This document shows positions 26,563-36,217 of a DNA stretch of 64,000 nucleotides, piece after piece. Position 1 is the first letter of the stretch. Every line of letters starts with the position of its first letter. A program made the translations under genes and the position numbers. The notes beneath the pieces were generated by a model. The model made no database searches, had not been told where the DNA came from, and saw only the letters and a list, made by a program, of their open reading frames with translations. The stretch is from Hymenobacter siberiensis. Lineage in GTDB: Bacteria; Bacteroidota; Bacteroidia; Cytophagales; Hymenobacteraceae. The stretch spans positions 1,116,001 through 1,180,000 of the forward strand of contig NZ_JAHLZY020000001.1 in the NCBI RefSeq assembly GCF_018967865.2. The letters are read 5' to 3'.

Positions 26563-28614
26563 CTAGGCTTTCTTCTTGATAATGAGCTTCTCGCCTTGCT
26601 TTTCGAGCATCAGGCGGTAGAACTCGCGGAGCTGGGTGTATTCCTCGGCCGCGTACACGGGCTTGCGTAGGCTCATACGACTCATGAGCTGCACCACGCC
26701 GGGCGCGCCGGCCGTGATGGTACACATGAAGCGCCCACCGTCCCCGGGCAGCTCCACAATGGCGGGCTTCGGCATTTCGGCCAGCTCGTAGCCGGCGGGC
26801 AGGGTCAGGGTTACCATCGTGGTTTCGTCCTGCGGCGCGCCAAAGTCCACGGGAAACAGCCGGTCATCGTGCCGGAAGGGGTTTTGCTCGGCGCTGAACT
26901 CGCGCAATGGGCTCAGATAGAGCAGGTCGGCGGTGGCGTTATCGTCGGCGGGCTGGGTGAATTCGTAGTCGAACGCCAGGGGTTTGTCCACGCTTTCGCG
27001 TTCGCCCACGGTCAGCTTGGGCACGGTCCACCCGCTGTGCGGGCGGGTCATCTGGGCCAGGTATTTCTTCTCGCCCAGGCTACTTAGCTCCTGGCGGGCC
27101 TCGGCGCCGGCGTAGCCGCCGTGCTCCTCGTGCACCTTGCCCGTGAGGCCGCCCTTAGCGTCCATGGTCAGGGCTACCTGCTGGTAGTGCACGTAGCGTT
27201 GGGCCGGGTTGAGGTCGACCCAGCGGCCATCTTCGGGTTTTTTCATGATGAGGCGGCCGGCCTGGTTCAGGCAGCGCTTGGGCAGCACACCGCAGGGGAG
27301 CAGGGGCTCGGTGGCATCCACCAACAGGTCTTTGCCATCGGCCAGCGGCACCAGCGCCATCACGTAGTTGAAGCGCGACAGCATGGGCTGGGTCTGGTCT
27401 ACGCGGCCGTGGCTACGGGTGCTCAGCAGCAGCGGATTGGCCGGAATGTCCGCCATGCGCAGGGCCGAGATAAGCAGCAGGTTCACATCGGCCGCCGTGC
27501 CGTGGTGGGCATCAAAGGCTTTGCGTAGCGATGCCGTGGTGGCGTAGTGGTCGGTGCCGTCGTAGCGCACGGCGGCCATCACCACTTCGCGCACGGCGGC
27601 GGCGCGGGCCGCCAGGTCAGGGTATTTGGCCACCAGCGGCATAATCTGGTCTTTCAGAAAGCCACCCCGGTCCAGCTGCCCGCCAAAGTTATCCATGCCC
27701 AGCAGCTCCATGTCGATTTTGGCCCAGGTGCCGGATACATTTTTGTAGGCCTGATTCGGAAACTGCTCGCCGGCCAGCTGAAAGGTGATGCGGTCCAGGT
27801 AATCTTCCGACGTGGTCATGAACGGCTCGTCGCGGAAAGCCGGGACGTCCTTCATCACCCAGTCATAGTTGGTGGCGCGCGCCGACACGGCGTCGTTGGT
27901 AGCCGCCTCGCGGCTGGTCATCAAGCCGCTGCCTGAGAATCCCCCCGCCGTGTGTATCGTAAACTGTATCGCGCTCTCATTCCGGGTCTGCACGGCCAGC
28001 GGGTGGTAGCCCTGTTGCAGCATCTTGTAGTGGAAATACTCCGGAATGATGGCCCGAAACTCGCTCCAGCGCACGGGAATATCCCGCTGAAACGTCCAGT
28101 CCTGAAAATTGAACAGGAAGTCGGAAATAACCGTGTAGTTGTACTCAATCACCGAGCCCTCGCGCACATCGGGCAGCGTAAACTTGCGCACCCGCACGTT
28201 GGCCGTCAGGTCCTCGGTGAAGGTGTTGGAGCCGTCCAGCTTGGTTTTCACTACCTGGCCATTCACCAGGTTATAGGTGGTGCCGCGCAGGCCGGTGATT
28301 TTCTCCTGGCTGTCGCCGCGGTGGTAGAGCGATATTTCCACTGTGGCCGCGTCGTAGCCGGATTTTTTCAGGATTTTGATGCGCGTGGTACGCTCCGATA
28401 TCAGCTGAAAATCGTTGTTGTTGTACTGGAAATTGGTGGTGCCGTAGTCGCAGAGTACCACGGCTGCGGCGGCCGAGTCGCCCACGAACGGCGCGGCCGT
28501 GAAGTCTTTGGGGTCGGGCTTACCAAATTTGATGGGTTCGGTCTGGGCCTGGGCCGTGAGGCTGGCCAGTACCATAGCGGCCAACGCCGCCGGGTAGCGT
28601 AACGAGTGCTTCAT
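26563..28614 (-). CDS. DUF3857 protein with degenerate transglutaminase-like domain (paralogue 2)
   Basis: The 683-residue protein has a cleavable signal peptide (ALAAMVLASLTAQAQ), a DUF3857 domain (about residues 60-230, containing FNFQDWTFQRDIPVRWSE), and a transglutaminase-like fold. The catalytic Cys region reads HHGTAADVNLLLISAL, with Ala where YGDC would place Cys, and FNYVMALVPL has Tyr where His is expected; VDATEP keeps the Asp. So it is probably non-enzymatic. It is closely similar to the next upstream paralogue across its whole length and is probably co-transcribed with both neighbours. Confidence 0.82.
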   Translation of the reverse strand: MKHSLRYPAALAAMVLASLTAQAQTEPIKFGKPDPKDFTAAPFVGDSAAAAVVLCDYGTTNFQYNNNDFQLISERTTRIKILKKSGYDAATVEISLYHRGDSQEKITGLRGTTYNLVNGQVVKTKLDGSNTFTEDLTANVRVRKFTLPDVREGSVIEYNYTVISDFLFNFQDWTFQRDIPVRWSEFRAIIPEYFHYKMLQQGYHPLAVQTRNESAIQFTIHTAGGFSGSGLMTSREAATNDAVSARATNYDWVMKDVPAFRDEPFMTTSEDYLDRITFQLAGEQFPNQAYKNVSGTWAKIDMELLGMDNFGGQLDRGGFLKDQIMPLVAKYPDLAARAAAVREVVMAAVRYDGTDHYATTASLRKAFDAHHGTAADVNLLLISALRMADIPANPLLLSTRSHGRVDQTQPMLSRFNYVMALVPLADGKDLLVDATEPLLPCGVLPKRCLNQAGRLIMKKPEDGRWVDLNPAQRYVHYQQVALTMDAKGGLTGKVHEEHGGYAGAEARQELSSLGEKKYLAQMTRPHSGWTVPKLTVGERESVDKPLAFDYEFTQPADDNATADLLYLSPLREFSAEQNPFRHDDRLFPVDFGAPQDETTMVTLTLPAGYELAEMPKPAIVELPGDGGRFMCTITAGAPGVVQLMSRMSLRKPVYAAEEYTQLREFYRLMLEKQGEKLIIKKKA

Positions 28615-28661
28615 GAGTAGAAGGGGTGGGGGGAAAGTGATGGGAAATGATGGAGTTGTTT

Positions 28662-28703
28662 ATTGAACGTCATGCTGAGCGCAGTCGAAGCATGACGTTC
28701 AAT
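28662..28703. repeat. Palindromic repeat family A, copy 4 (short form)
   Basis: ATTGAACGTCATGCTGAGCG is mirrored by CGAAGCATGACGTTCAAT, a compact 42-nt hairpin with the family A core and no long loop. It sits between two DUF3857 paralogues. Confidence 0.85.
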
Positions 28704-28727
28704 TGATTACAGATAGAAACCCGCTGC

Positions 28728-30788
28728 TCAGCTGCCAGCCTTCTTCTGAATGATGAGCTTTTCGCCCTGCTTTTCCAGCATCAGGCGGTACAGCTCGCGC
28801 AGGTTAGGGTACTGCTCGGCGCTGTACACGGCATTGCGGAGCGTGAGGCGGCTGGTGAGCGTCACCGCCCCCGGGGCGGCGGCCACGCTGCACATAAAGC
28901 GGCCGCCGCCCTCGGGCAGGTCCACCACGGCGGGCTTGGGCACGGCGGCCAGCTCGTAGCCGGCCGGCAGGGTCAGGTTGATAACCAGCGTTTCGTCCTG
29001 CGCCAGGCCAAAATCGACGGGGAAGTCCCGCTGCTCGCGCCGGAACGGGTTCTGGCCCAGGCCAAACTCGCTCAGCGGGCTCAGGTAGAGCGCGCCGGCG
29101 GCGGCGGGGCCCTCGGCGGGCTGCGCAAATTCGTAGTCCAGCACCAGGGGCTTCTCCACGTTGTCGGTTTGGGCCAGGGCGGGCTTGCTCAGCGTCCAGC
29201 TTTCGTGGCGCTGGGCGGCGGTGGCCAGGTATTTTTTCTCGCCCTGGCTGGCCAGTCGGGCGCGGGCTTCGGCCCCGGCATAGCCGCCGTGCTCGTCGTG
29301 CACCTTGCCCGTGAGGCCGCCCCGGGCATCCAGGGCGAGGGCCACCTGCTGGTAGTGCACGCGGCGCAGGGCAGGGGCCAGGTCCACCCAGCGGCTGTCT
29401 TCCGGCTTTTTGGTAATGAGGCGGGCCACCCGGTTGAGGCAGCGCTGGGGCAGCACGCCGCAGGGGAGCAGGGGCTCGGTGGCATCCACCAGCAAGTCTT
29501 TGCCATCGGCCAGTGGCACCAGCGCCATCACGTAGTTGAAGCGGTCCAGCAGCGGGTATTCCTTGCTCACGGAGCCGTGGTCGCGGGTGCTCAGCAGCAG
29601 CGGCTGGGCCTCGATGCCGGCCTCGCGCAGGGCGGCGATGAGCAGCAGGTTCACCTCGGCCGAGGTGCCCCGGTGGGCCTCGTAGGCCTTGCGCAGCGGT
29701 TCGGGCGCAAAGTAGTGGTCGGTGCCGTCGTAGCGCACGGCAGCCATCACGAGCTGGCGCACGGCGGCGGCGCGGTCGGTTATCACCGGGTATTTGGCGG
29801 CCAGGCCCTGCAATTGGGACTGCATGAAGCCGATGTGGCCCAGGCGGCCACCAAACTCCTCCTCGGCCAGCAGGCTGGCGTTGATTTTCTCCCAGGTGCC
29901 GGTCAGGTCGTGGTAGGGCGCGTCGGGCCACTGCTCGCCGGCGAGCTCAAAATCGAGCCGGGCCACGTAGTCCTGGGCCGTGGTCATAAACGGCTCTTCG
30001 CCAAAGGCTGCCACGTCTTTCAGGGCCCAGGTGTGCTCCGCAGTGGGCGCGCTCACGGTGAGCGTGCCCACCTTCTGGCCGGCGCTGATGCCCGCGCCCG
30101 CCGGAATCTTATCATCGATTACCAGGTTGGTCGAGCCCACCGTGGCCTTGTTCACGGCAAAAGCCTGCGCGCCCTGATAAATGATTTTGTAGCGGTAAAA
30201 CGACGGGATGCTCACCCGGTATTCGCTCCAGCGCACCGGAATGTCGCGCTGAAACGTCCAGTCCTGAAAGTTGAACAGGAAATCCGACGTCAGGGTGTAG
30301 GCAAATTCCACCACCGAGCCCACGCGCACGTTGGGCAGCGTAAACTTCTGCACATTGACGGTGGGCGTGCGCTTTTCCAGAAACGCGCCGCTGGTTTCGA
30401 GGCGGGTTTTCTCCACGGCGTTGTTCACCAGGTTGTAGGTGAAGCCCCGCAGGTTCGACATCTTTTCCTGGTTGTCGTCGCGGTGGTAGAGCGGGATTTC
30501 GACGGTGGCGTACTCGTAGCCGGGCTTTTTGAGGATTTTGATGCGCGTCACCCGCTCAAAAATCACCTGGAAACCGCCGCCCTGTCCCTTCAGGCGCGAC
30601 CGGCCAAAATCGCACAGCACCACGGCCGCCGCCGCGCTATCGCCCACAAAAGGCGCGGCCGTGAGGTCACGGCTATCAATCACCCCAAACTTAATGGGCT
30701 CATTCTGAGCACGGGCCGAATAGCCGGTAATCAGCAAAAAAGCCCACGCGAGGCCCAGCCAGCGGTCCGGCCGTAGAGATGCTTGCAT
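28728..30788 (-). CDS. DUF3857 protein with degenerate transglutaminase-like domain (paralogue 3)
   Basis: The 686-residue protein has a signal peptide (LGLAWAFLLITGYSARAQ), a DUF3857 domain with FNFQDWTFQRDIPVRWSE and a transglutaminase-like region. Here too the Cys site is replaced (HRGTSAEVNLLLIAAL) and the His site is Tyr (FNYVMALVPL). The stretch VPLADGKDLLVDATEPLLPC is identical to paralogue 2, indicating recent duplication or gene conversion. It is the first gene of the three-gene run on this strand. Its function is unknown, perhaps carbohydrate or peptide binding in the periplasm. Confidence 0.82.
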   Translation of the reverse strand: MQASLRPDRWLGLAWAFLLITGYSARAQNEPIKFGVIDSRDLTAAPFVGDSAAAAVVLCDFGRSRLKGQGGGFQVIFERVTRIKILKKPGYEYATVEIPLYHRDDNQEKMSNLRGFTYNLVNNAVEKTRLETSGAFLEKRTPTVNVQKFTLPNVRVGSVVEFAYTLTSDFLFNFQDWTFQRDIPVRWSEYRVSIPSFYRYKIIYQGAQAFAVNKATVGSTNLVIDDKIPAGAGISAGQKVGTLTVSAPTAEHTWALKDVAAFGEEPFMTTAQDYVARLDFELAGEQWPDAPYHDLTGTWEKINASLLAEEEFGGRLGHIGFMQSQLQGLAAKYPVITDRAAAVRQLVMAAVRYDGTDHYFAPEPLRKAYEAHRGTSAEVNLLLIAALREAGIEAQPLLLSTRDHGSVSKEYPLLDRFNYVMALVPLADGKDLLVDATEPLLPCGVLPQRCLNRVARLITKKPEDSRWVDLAPALRRVHYQQVALALDARGGLTGKVHDEHGGYAGAEARARLASQGEKKYLATAAQRHESWTLSKPALAQTDNVEKPLVLDYEFAQPAEGPAAAGALYLSPLSEFGLGQNPFRREQRDFPVDFGLAQDETLVINLTLPAGYELAAVPKPAVVDLPEGGGRFMCSVAAAPGAVTLTSRLTLRNAVYSAEQYPNLRELYRLMLEKQGEKLIIQKKAGS

Positions 30789-31052
30789 GCAGAAAAAAGA
30801 ATGGAGTAGACAATCTTTGAACCCCTAAAACTAAGGGAATCAAATCGAAAATCATCTATTTTTCATCTTCCTTTTTTTTCGAAGCTGTTCAAATCAGCAA
30901 AAGCTTTCACTACGATGTAAAGACGCAGCTTTGCGCCTCGTCGCTAGCGCCTCAAATCCGGATTGTGTTGAACGGGAATGCCCGAACGGAGCGACCGACG
31001 AGCCACGAAGTGCTGCGTTGCCGCATCGTTTGGCCAGACCTTCGCGGCGCTA

Positions 31053-32291
31053 TTACACCACTTCCTCGGCCGAAGGCTCGGGCACGGCATCGGCGGCGGC
31101 TGAGTGGCCGGCGGGGCGGTCGGCGGGCACCCGCAGCAGGTACCCCAGCGCCGCCAGCACGCACAGTAGGCTGAGGGCGTGCACGTAGGGCAGGTGGGTG
31201 GCGTGGTTGCTGAAAATCCAGCCCGCCGCCAGCGCGCCCAGCCCGATGCCGGCTTCGAGGGCGATGTACATGGTGGCCACGGCCCGGCCCCGGCGCAGCG
31301 GGTCGCTCAGGTCGATGGTCCAGGCGTAGAGGGTGGGCGAGTTCAGGCCCGTGCCCAGCCCAAACACCACCGCGCCCAGCAAAAACACCGGGATGGAGGG
31401 CGTCCAGACCAGGATGGCCAGCCCCACGGCCAGCAGCGCCGTAGACCAGCGCAGCACCGGCACCCGTCCGTATTTGTCCGACGACTTGCCCGCCACCAGC
31501 CGCACCACCAGCGAGGCAATGGTGTAGCACAGGTAAAACCAGCCCTTGTGCGAGCCCGTGAGGCCCAGCAGCCGGCTCTGGTCGGGAATCACGGTGAGCA
31601 CCGCCCCAAACGGAAACAGGCACAGTAGCGTGGTGAGGGCCGCCGGCAGCACCCGGGGCTCCAGCACCTCGCCCCAGTTCAGCTTCAGCAGTCCGAAGCT
31701 GAACTTTTGCCGCTGGGCCGGGGGGAGGGTTTCGGTGAGGGTGCCCTGCACCGCCAGCGAGAGCAGCGCCACCCCACTCGACACGTAAAACATCACGTTC
31801 AGCGAGAATTGCGTGGCCAGCCACGAGCCCAGGGCCGGGCCGGCGGCCATGCCCAGGCTGCCCGTCACGCCGAGCAGGCCCATGGCCTCGCCGCGCCGTG
31901 CCACGGGCACGATGTCGGCGATGAACGCGGCCGTGCCCGTGGGCTTGAAGCCCGTGCTGAACCCGTGCAGCAGCCGCAGCCCCAGAAACCCCGTGACCGT
32001 GAGCGCCCACGGGTAGAAAAAACCGCAGATAAAGCACACCAGCGAGCCAAAGACCATCACCGGAATGCGCCCCACGGTATCGGCCAGCTTACCCGAAAAC
32101 GGCCGGCTCAGCCCGGCGGTGAGCGTGAAGAGGGCAATGATGAAGCCCTTATACTCGCCCCCGCCCAGCCGGGTGAGGTGGTCGGGCAGCTCGGGCAGCA
32201 GCAGGTTGAAGCTGAGGAAAAACAGAAACGACGACAGGCACATCAGCCAGAAGCCGAGCGTGTAGGGGCGGGAAGCAGCAGGAACGGGCAT
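31053..32291 (-). CDS. Major facilitator superfamily transporter
   Basis: The protein has about 12 hydrophobic segments and the MFS loop motif GKLADTVGRIPVMVFGSL between helices 2 and 3, with a weaker second copy, GKSSDKYGRVPVLRW, in the second half. It is an inner-membrane secondary transporter; DHA1-like drug efflux is plausible but the substrate is not visible. The frame opens at 32342, but that start abuts a family B repeat. The ATG at 32291 (MPVPAASRPYTLG) just before helix 1 is preferred; 32312 is also possible. Confidence 0.85.
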   Translation of the reverse strand: MPVPAASRPYTLGFWLMCLSSFLFFLSFNLLLPELPDHLTRLGGGEYKGFIIALFTLTAGLSRPFSGKLADTVGRIPVMVFGSLVCFICGFFYPWALTVTGFLGLRLLHGFSTGFKPTGTAAFIADIVPVARRGEAMGLLGVTGSLGMAAGPALGSWLATQFSLNVMFYVSSGVALLSLAVQGTLTETLPPAQRQKFSFGLLKLNWGEVLEPRVLPAALTTLLCLFPFGAVLTVIPDQSRLLGLTGSHKGWFYLCYTIASLVVRLVAGKSSDKYGRVPVLRWSTALLAVGLAILVWTPSIPVFLLGAVVFGLGTGLNSPTLYAWTIDLSDPLRRGRAVATMYIALEAGIGLGALAAGWIFSNHATHLPYVHALSLLCVLAALGYLLRVPADRPAGHSAAADAVPEPSAEEVV

Positions 32292-32345
32292 GGGTGCCGC
32301 AAAGGTCGGCATTGCGCGGGGGATGCTGGCGGTAGCTGGCATGGC

Positions 32346-32517
32346 TGGCGCGAGTTTAGCGCCGTCTAACTCGTGACCAGATTTCGGGCGAGGCTGTGCC
32401 TCGCATCAGAACGGTCCGGTAGAACGGTGCGGCCCCGGCTTGTCGCTGGCGCGGCAGGGGAGGCGCAGCCTCCCCGTCATGATTGGCCACGAGTTACGCG
32501 GCGCTAAACTCGCGCCA
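32346..32517. repeat. Family B repeat, copy 2 (MITE-like, about 172 bp)
   Basis: The ends TGGCGCGAGTTTAGCG and CGCTAAACTCGCGCCA match those of the copy at 2096-2260, as does the internal GCGAGGCTGTGCCTCGC hairpin. Middles differ between copies while end pairing is kept. It lies 4 nt from the upstream-most possible start of the MFS gene. Confidence 0.8.
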
Positions 32518-32745
32518 GATAGGGAGGTGGGGCTTCTTCGGGAAGATACTCCGCCTTTTCCTCGAACGCAGCACCCTAACTTGCGGCCCCGCCGGTGCCA
32601 TTTTCGCCGGCCGAGCCGCTGGCATTCCGTCTTCCTCGTCCCTTCTGGCACCCGCCCAACTGGTGCAGACCTATGCCGCGACTAACCCGGTCCAAACCCC
32701 GCTCCGCTCCGCCCAGCCTAAGCCGCAAGGCCCGCCGCCCGCCCC
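32518..32745. other. Intergenic region before DUF1294
   Basis: No gene is supported in these 228 bases right of the family B repeat. TAACTTGC at about 32577-32584 resembles a Bacteroidota -7 element and could start the DUF1294 transcript, without a clear -33 partner. Confidence 0.3.
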
Positions 32746-33024
32746 ATGACCATCCTCCTGAACTGCCTGTTGTTTTTCAATCTGCTGTGTTTCCTACTCT
32801 TCGCCCTGGATAAACGCAAAGCCCAACGGGGCCAGCGGCGCATTGCCGAAAAAACGCTGCACCTCGCCACGCTGCCGGGCGCGGCCCCCGGTGCGTGGGC
32901 CGCAATCTTTATACTGCATCATAAAAACCGCAAAGTCGCTTTCTGGGGCGTTACCCTGGCGCTGACGCTGCTGCAAGGGGCGGTGCTCTATTTCGCGTGG
33001 CCCTATTTCCAGGTACCGTTTTAG
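32746..33024 (+). CDS. DUF1294 family membrane protein
   Basis: The 92-residue protein has the DUF1294 pattern: an N-terminal transmembrane helix (LLNCLLFFNLLCFLLFALD), DKRKAQRGQRRIAEKTLHLA with the conserved basic/Glu segment, LPGAAPGAWAAIFILHHKNRK, and a final helix (ALTLLQGAVLYFAW). The function of the family is unknown; members are small inner-membrane proteins. Length matches the stand-alone form without a cold-shock domain. Confidence 0.87.
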   Translation: MTILLNCLLFFNLLCFLLFALDKRKAQRGQRRIAEKTLHLATLPGAAPGAWAAIFILHHKNRKVAFWGVTLALTLLQGAVLYFAWPYFQVPF

Positions 33025-33301
33025 CCGCGTCAACCGGCTGTCTGCGGGGAACTGAGCCTATAGCAGCGCCCGCATCGGTGGAATCATTCGTGCAAGGTTG
33101 GGGCTAGTAATAGCTTTCGGCGGGCTGTGACACTAAGGAGCCTCAGCCGTTAGAGGGGCTGGGGCTTCGGGAGGATACCCCACTGGATGAATGATGCCTC
33201 CTCGCAGACGCGCGCCAGCGGGAGCTTTTTTTCGGGGGATAATTTGAACGCCTTTGTTTTTCAGAAAAACTACCGTTTTGCTGAACAGTTGAAGCAAATA
33301 C

Positions 33302-34006
33302 TTAGGGCATGTACTGAAAAAACTGAAATGCCTTGGTTCTAGTATTCAGTCGAACGTAGCCTCCACGCAGGCCAATGCAGACCTCGTTGTTGTTGAAAAC
33401 GGCCACTGAATTCGGATAGAGACTACTCCAAAACGTCTTCTTCAGAATGACTTCTTTTTGTAAATTACGCAGGACCGTAAAGCCATGAAATTGAGCAATG
33501 TACACATCGCTGCCCACCACGGCGAATGCCTCCGGTGCGTCATCGAAATCTGCTAGTTTGACCCATGCAAACGCCGGGGCCTTTCCGGTGATTTGATAGA
33601 GCGCCCCAGCATTCAGGCTCCCATGAGCCAATCCCTCAATGAAATACACGCCGCCATTGGCTTGGAAAATCAGGCGGATGTTCCCCTCTTTAATGCGCAC
33701 TGGGGTAGTTGGATTCGCGGCCGATTGAAACAGCAACTTCCCGCCCCATTCGCCGTGGTCCTGGCCGAGGAATGTTCCGTCGGGTGTTAATAGCTGGGGG
33801 GACTCTTGCTTGCTGCTTTTCCCGACCACCAGCTTCCCGTCGACGTTTTTCACGGCATACCCCGGCGCGTAGTTCAACTTCGACCAGGCCGCACTCCAAA
33901 TCGCGGGTGGGGGCATTTCGCGGAACGAGGCCGGCGCATAAGCTTGACCGGCGCTGGAAAAAACCCGGCTCCAAAGTAGCAGGACGAACAGCCAATGAGT
34001 ACGCAT
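33302..34006 (-). CDS. Secreted protein of unknown function
   Basis: The 234-residue protein begins with a likely signal peptide (THWLFVLLLWSRVFSSAGQA). The mature part has beta-rich repeated segments (NIRLIFQANGGVYFIEG, PEAFAVVGSDVYIAQFHG, NSVAVFNNNEVCIGLRGG) that resemble blades of a small beta-propeller. No catalytic motif and no T9SS tail are present. The protein is not recognised. It is alone, flanked by gaps of about 280 and 320 nt. Confidence 0.6.
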   Translation of the reverse strand: MRTHWLFVLLLWSRVFSSAGQAYAPASFREMPPPAIWSAAWSKLNYAPGYAVKNVDGKLVVGKSSKQESPQLLTPDGTFLGQDHGEWGGKLLFQSAANPTTPVRIKEGNIRLIFQANGGVYFIEGLAHGSLNAGALYQITGKAPAFAWVKLADFDDAPEAFAVVGSDVYIAQFHGFTVLRNLQKEVILKKTFWSSLYPNSVAVFNNNEVCIGLRGGYVRLNTRTKAFQFFQYMP

Positions 34007-34325
34007 TCAATAAATATTCTTGGGTGGGCATAATGTTACGCTCCTTTTGGTAAACTACTAGCAGGGCCTAAAAACCGAGTGGCCAACAAGCTGCTGTAAT
34101 GCTTCAAAAGTTTAAGAAACTCGTCTACGAATCAACGTTTACGAAACGTCATGGAGACATGAGTTTCGTAAACGACAGTGTCTCCAAAAAACGTCCGTGT
34201 GCTGGAGACTTTTTGGCGCGCATAAGTAGGCGAATGGCTGTAGCGCGGACTACAAAGTCCGCGCTACAGGCTGCCAAAACGGCCGCCTCCCCAAACCCGG
34301 CCCCAACCTTGCCCGGACCCCGGCA
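34007..34325. other. Intergenic region with hairpins before the ABC exporter
   Basis: No gene is seen. It holds a hairpin GTTTACGAAAC/GTTTCGTAAAC (34137-34173), a weaker pair of GTCTCC/GGAGAC arms (about 34180-34209), and the GCGGAC-type palindrome at 34238-34269. Any exporter promoter should lie here but no consensus match stands out. Confidence 0.45.
34238..34269. repeat. Family D palindrome, copy 1
   Basis: CTGTAGCGCGGACT pairs perfectly with AGTCCGCGCTACAG around ACAA. A second, double copy with the same GTAGCGCGGACT core is at 38536-38616, so this is a small dispersed palindrome. Confidence 0.75.
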
Positions 34326-36209
34326 ATGTTTGAATTCCTGAAATCCATTTCCGCCAAGAACCCCAACGCCTCGCGCGGCCCCGAAAAGCCCACCGTGAGC
34401 GTGCGCGAGCGGGTATCGGCGTTGCGCCATTTGCCGGCGTTTCTGAAGCTCATCTGGCACACGAGCCCCGCGCTGGCGTTGGCCAATATTGCCCTGCGCC
34501 TTGTGCGGGCGTTTCTGCCGCTGGCCACGCTTTATGTGGGCAAGCTGATTATTGATGCCGTGGTGCAGCTCACCCGGTTGCCCGCGCCCGAGCGGCTGCT
34601 CACGCCTGTGCTCACGCTGGTGGCGCTGGAGTTTGGCTTGGTGCTGCTGGCCGATGCCCTAGGGCGCGGCGTAGCCCTGCTCGATTCGCTGCTCGGCGAC
34701 CTGTTCGCCAACCAGTCTTCCATCCGCCTCATGGAGCACGCGGCCGAGCTCGACCTCGACCAGTTCGAAGACAGCACTTTCTACGACAAGCTGGAGCGTG
34801 CCCGCCGCCAAACCCTCTCGCGCACCGTGCTCATGAGCCAGGTGCTGGCCCAGGGCCAGGATGCCGTGACGCTCGTGCTGCTGGCCGGCGGGCTGGTGGC
34901 CTTCCAGCCCTGGCTGCTGGGGCTGCTGCTGCTGGCCGTGGTGCCGGCCTTCCTCGGCGAGTCGCACTTCAACGAGCGCAGCTACTCCCTGAGCCACTCC
35001 TGGACGCCCGAGCGCCGCGAACTCGACTACCTGCGCCAGACCGGGGCCAGCGACGAAACGGCCAAGGAAGTGAAGATTTTCGGCCTCTCTCATTTCCTCA
35101 TCGACCGCTTCCGCGCACTGTCCGACGACTTTTACCGCCAGAACAAATCCCTCGTGCTGCGCCGCGCCGGCTGGGGGGCGCTGTTCGCCGGCATCGGCGC
35201 GGCGGGCTACTACGGGGCCTACGTCTACATCATTGCCCGCACCGTGGCCGGGCAGATTTCGCTGGGCCAGCTCACCTTTCTGGCCGGCTCCTTTGCCCGG
35301 CTGCGCTCGCTGCTCGAAGGCATCCTCAGCCGCTTCAGCTCCGTGGCCGATGGGGCCTTGTATCTGCAGGATTTCTTCGATTTCTTTGCCCTGCGGCCGC
35401 GCATTGTGCGGCAGGAACTTACGGGCGAAAGACCGATACCCTTCCCCCGGCCCATTCAGCAGGGTTTTGAGTTTGAAAACGTCGGGTTCCAGTATAAAAA
35501 TGGCACAAAATGGGCCATCCGCAACCTGAGCTTTAAGCTGCAGGCCGGCGAAAAGCTGGCGCTGGTGGGCGAAAATGGCGCGGGCAAAACCACCCTCGTC
35601 AAGCTCTTGGCCCGCCTCTATGACCCCAGCGAGGGCCGCATCCTGCTCGACGGCCACGACCTGCGCGAGTACGACCCCGCCGAGCTGCGCCAGGAAATCG
35701 GCGTCATTTTCCAGGATTTTGTGCGCTTCCAACTGCCGGCCGGCCAGAACCTGGCCGTGGGTCGCATCGAGGAGCGCGACAATCGGCCCCGCATCGAAAC
35801 CGCCGCCCACCAGAGCCTCGCCGATACCGTGATTGCCAAGCTGCCCGGCGGCTACGACCAGATGATTGGCCGGCGTTTCAACGGTGGCGTGGACCTGAGC
35901 GGCGGCGAGTGGCAGAAAATCGCCCTCGGCCGTGCCTACATGCGCGATGCCCAGCTTCTTATCCTTGACGAGCCCACGGCCGCCCTCGACGCCCGCGCCG
36001 AGTACGAGGTTTTCCAGCGCTTCAAGGAGCTGACGCAGGGCAAAACCGCCGTCCTCATCAGCCACCGCTTCAGCACCGTCCGCATGGCCGACCGCATTCT
36101 GGTCATCGAAAACGGCCAATTTGTGGAGATTGGCAGCCATGAGGAGCTGCTGGCCAAAGGCGGGCGCTACGCCGAGCTGTTTCAGCTACAGGCGGCCGGG
36201 TACCGGTAG
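34326..36209 (+). CDS. ABC exporter, fused permease and ATP-binding domains
   Basis: The 627-residue protein has a six-helix transmembrane domain (about residues 30-330) followed by a nucleotide-binding domain. The latter has Walker A GENGAGKTT, Q-loop VIFQDFV, signature LSGGEWQ, Walker B LLILDEPTAALD and the H-loop ISHRFSTV. It is a half-size type IV exporter that would act as a homodimer at the inner membrane, for lipids, peptides or drugs. No accessory gene is adjacent. The inverted repeat at 36218-36280 follows. Confidence 0.9.
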   Translation: MFEFLKSISAKNPNASRGPEKPTVSVRERVSALRHLPAFLKLIWHTSPALALANIALRLVRAFLPLATLYVGKLIIDAVVQLTRLPAPERLLTPVLTLVALEFGLVLLADALGRGVALLDSLLGDLFANQSSIRLMEHAAELDLDQFEDSTFYDKLERARRQTLSRTVLMSQVLAQGQDAVTLVLLAGGLVAFQPWLLGLLLLAVVPAFLGESHFNERSYSLSHSWTPERRELDYLRQTGASDETAKEVKIFGLSHFLIDRFRALSDDFYRQNKSLVLRRAGWGALFAGIGAAGYYGAYVYIIARTVAGQISLGQLTFLAGSFARLRSLLEGILSRFSSVADGALYLQDFFDFFALRPRIVRQELTGERPIPFPRPIQQGFEFENVGFQYKNGTKWAIRNLSFKLQAGEKLALVGENGAGKTTLVKLLARLYDPSEGRILLDGHDLREYDPAELRQEIGVIFQDFVRFQLPAGQNLAVGRIEERDNRPRIETAAHQSLADTVIAKLPGGYDQMIGRRFNGGVDLSGGEWQKIALGRAYMRDAQLLILDEPTAALDARAEYEVFQRFKELTQGKTAVLISHRFSTVRMADRILVIENGQFVEIGSHEELLAKGGRYAELFQLQAAGYR

Positions 36210-36217
36210 GAATGGAG

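Noticed and set aside
29169..30776. 535-codon open frame on the plus strand
   Set aside because: It lies wholly antisense to a clear DUF3857 gene; high GC third positions remove stops in this frame. Its His/Gly/Val-rich composition is typical of such shadows, as at 5723-6577 and 24627-25949.
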